Shown here in pieces: positions 62,301 to 64,000 of a stretch of DNA of 64,000 bases. The DNA lies in assembly GCA_036898135.1 (NCBI GenBank), contig JBAHVR010000316.1, positions 61,001-125,000 on the forward strand, written 5' to 3'. Position 1 is the stretch's first letter, and every line of letters starts with the position of its first letter. The DNA is from Oncomelania hupensis. Its lineage: Eukaryota > Mollusca > Gastropoda > Littorinimorpha > Pomatiopsidae. The notes under the pieces are model-generated. The model was not told the DNA's origin, did not search any database, and was given only the letters and a program-made list of their open reading frames with translations. The position numbers and the translations under genes were made by a program.

Positions 62301-62767
62301 GATTCACGCCATAATTGTTGGTTCAGTGAGTACGCCACGGGAGCCCAAGATAACTTTCTTCGTAACAGAACGAAACTCATTACCAACAGATCTCAAAATG
62401 ACAAGAACAATGATGTTTACTGTTACTTTATTTTGTGTTGAATGTTTTCTGCATTAATAAACTAAATTACACTTTTTTTTTTTGCATTCACTAACAAGAT
62501 AAATTTCAATTAGTCAATGATGATGATAATAATGATGAAGACGATGATGATGATGATGCTGATGCTGATGATGAAGATGATGATGATGATGATGATAAAG
62601 ATGATGATGATTGTGGTGATGGTAATAATGAAACCTAGCTCTCACCCAGTCATGCCACTGATAACGACCACCTGACTCTCCTGAACAGCGGCCAACACAC
62701 TGTCTTGTTCTGCCCAAGCCGGCAACTTCTGTCTCTCTACCATGCGCCTTTGGTACTGTGCTGATTG
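37009..62767 (-). CDS. DHX57: DHX57-type DEAH-box RNA helicase, 3' part (869 residues)
   Basis: Twenty-three exons read from 62767 to the stop at 37009 add to 2610 nt, in phase throughout. Helicase motifs in order: I GMTGCGKTT (about 37-45, split over the first two exons), Ia [14 protein letters not shown] (139-142), III SAT (171-173), IV ILVFLPG (about 331), V TNIAETS (394-400), [10 protein letters not shown] (441-448). A ratchet/winged-helix region and an OB-fold follow, ending [22 protein letters not shown], the C-terminus and the exon-by-exon match to vertebrate DHX57 distinguish it from DHX9, DHX29 and YTHDC2. The family is predicted to be an ATP-dependent RNA helicase; vertebrate DHX57 also has N-terminal ubiquitin-associated, CCCH and RWD domains. 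Those exons should lie right of the window. All catalytic motifs are intact, so the gene looks functional despite repeat-laden introns. Confidence 0.95.
37635..38084. repeat. 49-bp minisatellite, 9 copies
   Basis: ACACTAACATTAACTGTAAA recurs at 37642, 37691, 37740, 37789, 37838, 37887, 37936, 37985 and 38034, an exact 49-bp period. It starts 24 bp past the donor of DHX57 exon v. Confidence 0.97.
38108..38251 (-). CDS. DHX57: DHX57 exon v
   Basis: It encodes [20 protein letters not shown] and [18 protein letters not shown]. The donor GTAAGC is followed within 30 bp by a 49-bp tandem array. Confidence 0.95.
38421..39093. mobile_element. piggyBac-type MITE with TTAA target sites
   Basis: The left end TTAACTCTTTCCCTGCCA and right end TGGCAGGGAAAGGGTTAA are inverted repeats with one mismatch, and TTAA is at both ends (38421-38424, 39090-39093). 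The 673-bp body has no transposase. Two identical 20-bp palindromes, ATCGACGATATATCGTCGAT, lie at 38439-38458 and 38481-38500. It is in the intron before DHX57 exon v. Confidence 0.88.
39541..39604. repeat. (GA)n microsatellite
   Basis: About 30 uninterrupted GA units on the plus strand, hence CT on the DHX57 transcript. Confidence 0.97.
39805..39880. repeat. (AGAGAC/AGAG)n tract
   Basis: An impure GA-rich repeat ends 10 bp before the donor side of DHX57 exon u. Confidence 0.9.
39891..39980 (-). CDS. DHX57: DHX57 exon u (H-P-S-S-V-N motif)
   Basis: It encodes [20 protein letters not shown] and [10 protein letters not shown], the family hallmark in the OB-fold. Its acceptor, ATGTTACAG|GTG, is itself part of the adjacent 30-bp minisatellite. 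The donor GTAAAT abuts a GA-rich tract. Confidence 0.95.
39975..40498. repeat. 30-bp minisatellite, about 17 copies, abutting a splice acceptor
   Basis: The unit joins ACACCTGTAACATGTCCTAC and ACTCAACAAA. The first unit overlaps the acceptor of DHX57 exon u. Because each unit contains CACCTGTAACATGT, its reverse complement ATGTTACAG|GTG repeats the real acceptor core. Sub-variants (ACATTT, CATATC) alternate in a 60-bp higher-order pattern at the left end. Confidence 0.96.
40904..40965 (-). CDS. DHX57: DHX57 exon t
   Basis: This 62-nt exon encodes [20 protein letters not shown]. The donor is GTGAGT. Confidence 0.92.
41068..41236 (+). repeat. SINE 5' half (diverged)
   Basis: It shares with 50236-50420 a tRNA-like head (GGCAGGTGATAGGGAACTGG; B-box-like GCAGGTTCAAATTCTGC), then GTTTCCTCCCT and CGCAGTCAATCTAAATTT. 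It lies in a DHX57 intron, antisense to the gene. Confidence 0.75.
41658..41772 (-). CDS. DHX57: DHX57 exon s
   Basis: It encodes [20 protein letters not shown], the conserved entry to the OB-fold domain. The donor is GTAGCT. Confidence 0.95.
42017..42066. other. Perfect 22-bp inverted repeat with 6-nt loop
   Basis: The arms 42017-42038 (beginning GTTGTTTACTGTACAACAAG) and 42045-42066 (ending CTTGTTGTACAGTAAACAAC) are exact reverse complements around ACAACA. It is in a DHX57 intron. The stem is perfect, but the loop is shorter than in most microRNA precursors. Confidence 0.95.
42231..42371 (-). CDS. DHX57: DHX57 exon r
   Basis: It encodes [20 protein letters not shown] and a Gly-rich end, [13 protein letters not shown]. 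The donor is GTAACA. The perfect hairpin at 42017-42066 is 165 bp into the following intron. Confidence 0.93.
42550..42605 (+). repeat. SINE fragment interrupted by retroposon copy 5
   Basis: AAAATTGATTTCTCTCCC and AATAGCGATCTCCT match the middle of the 50236-50640 SINE. The match stops at the retroposon target site. Confidence 0.6.
42606..43312 (-). mobile_element. Dispersed retroposon, copy 5, longest (707 bp) with 12-bp TSD
   Basis: It is flanked by ATCTCCTCAGAT at 42594-42605 and 43313-43324. The tail is (TGAT)n at the left. Unlike the other copies it extends about 125 bp beyond the common 5' start CCCCCGTTGGGGTGCC. The extension carries an open minus-strand frame (43298-43023) containing [20 protein letters not shown]. 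Confidence 0.87.
43530..43742 (+). repeat. Dispersed repeat shared with 4983-5290
   Basis: TTGATTCAGCCCCAATGCTG, CTCAGATTCGTTTATCCA and ACATCAACAACTGCATAC match the earlier copy in order. Here it lies between the head and tail parts of a minus-strand SINE. Confidence 0.6.
43745..44028 (-). repeat. tRNA-derived SINE head and body (family of 4358-4735)
   Basis: Read on the minus strand it starts GAGCGTTGTGGCCAAGTGGG and continues through GGCGCCTGACAGGTGTGGGA. It shows an A/B-box arrangement. A C run at 43854-43866 is expanded. The family tail GGGACAATAAAGC appears at about 43400-43420. Confidence 0.75.
44046..44118. repeat. (TTTA)n microsatellite
   Basis: About 15 TTTA units followed by ATT units lie between the SINE and DHX57 exon q. 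Confidence 0.95.
44194..44277 (-). CDS. DHX57: DHX57 exon q
   Basis: It encodes [20 protein letters not shown] and FLSIKTLQ. The C-x-x-N-F-L-S motif is typical of DHX helicase ratchet domains. The donor is GTTTGT. Confidence 0.93.
44392..44736. repeat. 13-14 bp tandem array
   Basis: TTCTACCATTGCC and TTTCTACCATTACC alternate irregularly about 25 times, near DHX57 exon p. Confidence 0.95.
44779..44874 (-). CDS. DHX57: DHX57 exon p
   Basis: It encodes [20 protein letters not shown] and [12 protein letters not shown] (phase 0 both sides). A 13-14 bp tandem array begins about 40 bp past its donor GTTAGC. Confidence 0.93.
45270..45497. repeat. (CAT/CTC)n trinucleotide tract
   Basis: Impure CAT, CCT and CTC triplets run to within 30 bp of the donor of DHX57 exon o. 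Confidence 0.93.
45527..45617 (-). CDS. DHX57: DHX57 exon o
   Basis: It encodes [20 protein letters not shown] and [10 protein letters not shown]. The donor is GTACGT. Confidence 0.96.
45956..46005 (-). CDS. DHX57: DHX57 exon n (50 nt)
   Basis: It encodes [17 protein letters not shown], matching the family L-T-x-L-G-x-x-L-A-x-L-P motif. The 24-bp minisatellite ends about 100 bp before its acceptor. Confidence 0.94.
46108..47182. repeat. 24-bp minisatellite, about 44 copies (1.07 kb)
   Basis: The unit combines ACTATAGTCTACACACC and ATAGACC. Variants are few (ACACG, ACCCA, AGAGACC) and clustered. Because 24 is a multiple of three, one minus-strand frame stays open for 388 codons as repeats of VDYSGLWC. 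The array is within a DHX57 intron, so I treat the frame as non-coding. Confidence 0.97.
47407..47628. repeat. Second 24-bp-class array, about 9 copies
   Basis: CACACATTCCACATCCACAG and ACAG/ACTG recur at 22-24 bp spacing. The sequence is unrelated to the larger 24-bp array 225 bp away. Confidence 0.93.
48198..48293 (-). CDS. DHX57: DHX57 exon m
   Basis: It encodes [20 protein letters not shown] and GALDESE. It is symmetric phase 0 (96 nt). The 1.8-kb minisatellite lies 140 bp upstream on the transcript side. Confidence 0.94.
48430..50218. repeat. 52/53/54-bp minisatellite, about 34 copies (1.8 kb)
   Basis: The core is TCAATACTGG(G)TGTCTCAAAC followed by AGTCWTCAGTCTTGA and a T/G-rich remainder. 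The period is 52 bp in the left third (for example 48474 to 48526), 53 bp in the middle (49521 to 49574) and 54 bp at the right (49997 to 50051). It is in a DHX57 intron. Confidence 0.97.
50236..50640 (+). repeat. tRNA-derived SINE, near full length
   Basis: The head GGCCTCGTGGCGCAGTGGAT is A-box-like and GCGGGTTCGATTCCCGC is a good B box (about 50289-50305). The body has CACCGAGGGTTTTCTCCGGG, AATAGCGATCTCCCTGCCTT and CGCCGCGCTTTGAG, and ends GCGCGTATTAGCATCCGGT with an ATT tail. It is inserted immediately after the 54-bp array. Confidence 0.88.
50869..50945 (-). CDS. DHX57: DHX57 exon l
   Basis: It encodes [20 protein letters not shown] and SDQDPR, the start of the winged-helix region. The donor is GTGAGT. 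Confidence 0.94.
51204..51785 (-). mobile_element. Dispersed ~570-bp retroposon, copy 6 with 13-bp TSD
   Basis: It is flanked by ACTTGTTGATCTA at 51191-51203 and 51786-51798. The tail ACATTACATTACATTATTAT matches that of copy 3. It is in a DHX57 intron in gene orientation. Confidence 0.9.
52124..52287 (-). CDS. DHX57: DHX57 exon k (motif VI)
   Basis: It encodes [20 protein letters not shown], then [20 protein letters not shown]. The arginine finger motif is intact. The donor is GTAAAG. Confidence 0.96.
52308..52392. repeat. (ATT)n microsatellite, compound
   Basis: ATT units, then TTG and ATC units, begin about 20 bp before the acceptor of DHX57 exon k. Confidence 0.93.
52590..52703 (-). CDS. 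DHX57: DHX57 exon j (motif V)
   Basis: It encodes [20 protein letters not shown] then [12 protein letters not shown]. The donor is GTGAGC. Confidence 0.96.
52918..53152. repeat. (CAA/CCA)n low-complexity tract
   Basis: CAACCACAACAACAGTCACAAC-type units, all on a CAN period, in a DHX57 intron. Poly-Gln/His or poly-Val frames here are artefacts. Confidence 0.93.
53340..54000 (-). mobile_element. Non-LTR retrotransposon fragment D (3' end)
   Basis: The minus strand reads [40 protein letters not shown] and [20 protein letters not shown]. It ends in TATCCTATCC repeats and GTAACTCGAAGG, matching the ends of B and C. It has internal deletions (for example WYGHVTRS shortened near 53585). It lies in a DHX57 intron in gene orientation. 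Confidence 0.85.
54107..54166 (-). CDS. DHX57: DHX57 exon i
   Basis: This 60-nt exon encodes [19 protein letters not shown], the conserved P-L-H-S-x-L motif. The donor is GTAAGT. LINE fragment D begins about 110 bp into the next intron. Confidence 0.93.
54170..56258 (-). other. DHX57 intron between exons h and i, nothing recognised
   Basis: This 2.1-kb intron is AT-rich and has no open frame with protein character. It carries no long tandem array and no element I can name, which makes it the longest plain stretch in the gene. Confidence 0.55.
56259..56368 (-). CDS. DHX57: DHX57 exon h (motif IV)
   Basis: It encodes [20 protein letters not shown] and a segment ending FGHRNKS. Phase requires the donor GTACAA after TCCAA; read-through gives hydrophobic intron translation. 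Confidence 0.92.
56598..56716. repeat. (TCA)n microsatellite
   Basis: About 38 ATC/TCA units with a few interruptions, in a DHX57 intron. Confidence 0.97.
56777..56883 (-). CDS. DHX57: DHX57 exon g
   Basis: It encodes [20 protein letters not shown] and [11 protein letters not shown], leading into the second RecA-like domain. The donor is GTAGGA. Confidence 0.93.
57495..57727 (-). CDS. DHX57: DHX57 exon f (divergent linker)
   Basis: It encodes [20 protein letters not shown], a basic Gly-rich stretch, an acidic segment and [11 protein letters not shown]. The acceptor is CATTTAG (minus strand) and the donor GTGAGT. This is the least conserved part of the helicase core, as expected for the linker between the RecA-like domains. 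Confidence 0.9.
57784..57886. repeat. (AAT)n microsatellite
   Basis: About 30 AAT units begin some 55 bp upstream (transcript sense) of DHX57 exon f. Confidence 0.97.
58407..58461 (-). CDS. DHX57: DHX57 exon e
   Basis: It encodes [17 protein letters not shown] plus two bases. It is short (55 nt) and lies between purine-rich low-complexity tracts on the 5' side and ordinary intron on the 3' side. The donor is GTATGT. Confidence 0.93.
58500..58875. repeat. Purine-rich (GAA)n and (CAA)n tract
   Basis: Alternating AAGAAGAAGA and AACAACAACA blocks start about 40 bp from DHX57 exon e. Confidence 0.95.
58870..59165 (+). mobile_element. LINE ORF2 C-terminal scrap and 3' UTR
   Basis: The frame reads [20 protein letters not shown] and [13 protein letters not shown] before a stop, the usual W-N-x-L-P...V ending. 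About 180 bp of possible 3' UTR follows and meets the next GAA/CAA tract. It is antisense to DHX57. Confidence 0.7.
59173..59483. repeat. (GAA)n / (CAA)n / (GAT)n compound tract
   Basis: It starts with CAA units, has about 25 pure GAA units (59218-59294), then CAA, then GATGAAGAT units. It ends 3 bp from the last base of DHX57 exon d. Confidence 0.96.
59486..59619 (-). CDS. DHX57: DHX57 exon d (motif III SAT)
   Basis: It encodes [20 protein letters not shown] and CPVVEIPG. A 300-bp GAA/CAA/GAT tract begins within a few bases of its donor GTATGT. Confidence 0.96.
59625..60490 (-). other. DHX57 intron between exons c and d, nothing recognised
   Basis: I see AT-rich sequence, AATAAAT runs at 59640-59720 and one SINE-like phrase (GCTCAAGGCGCTGGCTGATA, about 60037) that resembles the 3' region of tRNA SINEs. 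No exon is visible. Confidence 0.4.
60495..60619 (-). CDS. DHX57: DHX57 exon c (motif II DEVH)
   Basis: It encodes [19 protein letters not shown] then [12 protein letters not shown]. The Walker B DEVH is intact. The donor is GTACTG. Confidence 0.96.
60640..60792. repeat. Impure (AGC/ATC)n tract
   Basis: AGCAGCAGAAACATCATCAG units repeat several times just upstream (transcript sense) of DHX57 exon c. Confidence 0.85.
61738..61933 (-). CDS. DHX57: DHX57 exon b (motifs I, Ia)
   Basis: It encodes [36 protein letters not shown] and [10 protein letters not shown]. The acceptor is GTTTCAG and the donor GTAAGG. Confidence 0.96.
62514..62612. repeat. (GAT)n microsatellite
   Basis: Impure GATGAT units end about 30 bp from the donor of DHX57 exon a. 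Confidence 0.95.
62646..62767 (-). CDS. DHX57: DHX57 exon a (linker into motif I)
   Basis: It encodes [20 protein letters not shown] and VVVISGMTG, the helix before and the start of the Walker A loop. The donor GTGAGA interrupts the loop in phase 2. Confidence 0.93.
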
Positions 62768-62789
62768 CTGCACATACACAGATACACAC

Positions 62790-64000
62790 AAACCCATTAT
62801 CGATAAATAAACAGGCACCCGACTCCTTTACAATAATAATGATGCATTATTTTACTATAATGTGTAATACCTTTGTAACAAGAGCCTAGATTTAAAACAC
62901 AGCCCGAAAGCTTTTGCCTTGTTTAGTCAGTGTAAACTTAGAAGGTTGCTGTTAGTCCGGAGCAGACGATGGAGGTATGACTGATGCGTGCTACACTCTG
63001 CTAGCTTGACACGAGCGCAGTGTAGTGACATCATCGCAGCTTATGTTAGAGCTCATCGAATTTACAGCCAATCAGAACACAGCGAGCTTAGGTAGACCAG
63101 TTCTGCCTGGTTAGGCAGAGGCGAGGTAGAGGAGTCATTCTGCGTTCAAACTGCGAGCAGTACACAGCTACGCTCTGACAGAAATCTCTCCACTGACAGA
63201 CTAGGGAAGCAGGACTTGTTGAAAATTCGATTCAATCAAGTTAGCCACGGCCTGACATTGTCAAAAAGGTAAATGAACATACTTTTATTTCATCGTGATG
63301 TATTGATATTATTGCTGAATTATGTTTGTGAAATTTGCTATGCTTAAAATTGAATTGTTAGTCCAACGTTGCGTGACCACGTAGTGAACACGACCGGGTT
63401 TGACGCCATGTATTCCGTACGGACCCACTGTTGCTTAACCTATATGTATGCTTGCAGACCAGTGGCTGTACCAGAGAATGTGTATAATATTAATTATTTC
63501 TCTATGTGTATAGTTAGCCATGATTTATATTTATATATGTATAGGAAATTAGAGTGGAGATTCCAGTGGACCACGGACTTAGCAGAATGTTCGTCGCTTA
63601 TATATAGAGATGTGGAGCTAATCACTGAGGGCTACTTCGGCCTTCAGTGAGACGCTCTGCACACACCTAGTATACAGGGTTGTGCAGAATTTCGTCTCAT
63701 ATGTTACAGACAAGCAGGCATCGTATCGTGAGCCCAACCAGGTGAAAGACAAGAACAAGTCGTCGCTGAACGTTGGCTGCCGAGGCATCTAAAGCAATGC
63801 GAGAAGATAGCCCACCAGTCTAACAACAAGGAGTAGAATCCACCACAACACAGCTTATCAAGGAAGCAACCACAACAAAGCTCATCGAATTATCAGATAA
63901 GTGCATATCGAAACCGTGCACCAAACCTGGTATCAAAGGACCACAATAGTCCACTCTTCCAGAACTCTGACCCTTAGGGCAGAAAGCATACAGTGCCCGA
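62790..64000. other. Right edge: possible LTR-like element, unproven
   Basis: No DHX57 exon was found here. The block 62930-64000 is less AT-rich than surrounding intron and contains TATATATAG near 63598. It also has GGTATCAAAGGACCAC near 63931, which resembles a tRNA primer-binding site after an LTR. An open frame at 63369-63650 has no recognisable protein. The second LTR would lie outside the window. Confidence 0.25.

Noticed and set aside
37009..62767. Assignment to DHX9, DHX36, YTHDC2 or DHX29 instead of DHX57
   Set aside because: The DEVH box, the [14 protein letters not shown] segment, [15 protein letters not shown] and the C-terminal [14 protein letters not shown] match DHX57 best. 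The diagnostic N-terminal domains are outside the window.
63369..63650. 93-codon plus-strand frame as a gene
   Set aside because: No recognisable motif and no splice or start support; it lies in the suspected LTR-like block.

Overview
This window is eukaryotic and almost certainly metazoan: coding exons are short, split by GT-AG introns, and embedded in dense interspersed and tandem repeats. The repeat types (tRNA-headed SINEs, CR1/L2-like and RTE-like LINE fragments, pogo/Tigger, piggyBac and hAT elements, long minisatellites) and the divergence of the conserved proteins suggest a lophotrochozoan, most likely a gastropod mollusc. The species cannot be named from the sequence.

Three genes are visible. 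(1) A forward gene of unrecognised function, with exons from 2925 to about 9814-10087; five exons join in phase, the last junction and the 3' end are uncertain. (2) A complete forward gene for the V-type proton ATPase subunit D (ATP6V1D), seven exons from 16994 to 27983, 250 residues. (3) The 3' two-thirds of a reverse-strand gene for a DHX57-type DEAH-box RNA helicase, 23 phase-consistent exons from 62767 down to the stop at 37009 (869 residues). Its 5' exons lie beyond the right edge. Genes 2 and 3 are convergent and separated by about 9 kb that is mostly transposons.

Region by region: 1-2.9 kb holds a retroposon copy and a LINE fragment; 2.9-10.1 kb gene 1 with two SINEs and a retroposon in its introns; 10.3-16.5 kb nested transposon debris (a TIR element with 5-bp target duplication that contains a LINE, then other LINE remnants); 17-28 kb ATP6V1D, with a deleted Tigger element, two minisatellites, a LINE fragment and a GT-rich tract in its introns; 28-36 kb a probable 3' UTR, two retroposon copies and a degenerate piggyBac element interrupted by an hAT element; 37-62.8 kb DHX57, whose introns carry at least seven tandem arrays, a piggyBac MITE, a perfect hairpin, SINEs and retroposons; 62.8-64 kb possibly part of an LTR-like element.

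The most unusual items are: a roughly 570-bp retroposon family with five copies bounded by recognisable 11-13 bp target duplications; a 30-bp minisatellite that repeats the 3' splice-site sequence of a DHX57 exon; piggyBac-type elements with subterminal perfect palindromes; and a minisatellite whose unit length rises from 52 to 53 to 54 bp along its length. I saw no new gene system such as a gene cluster or CRISPR array.
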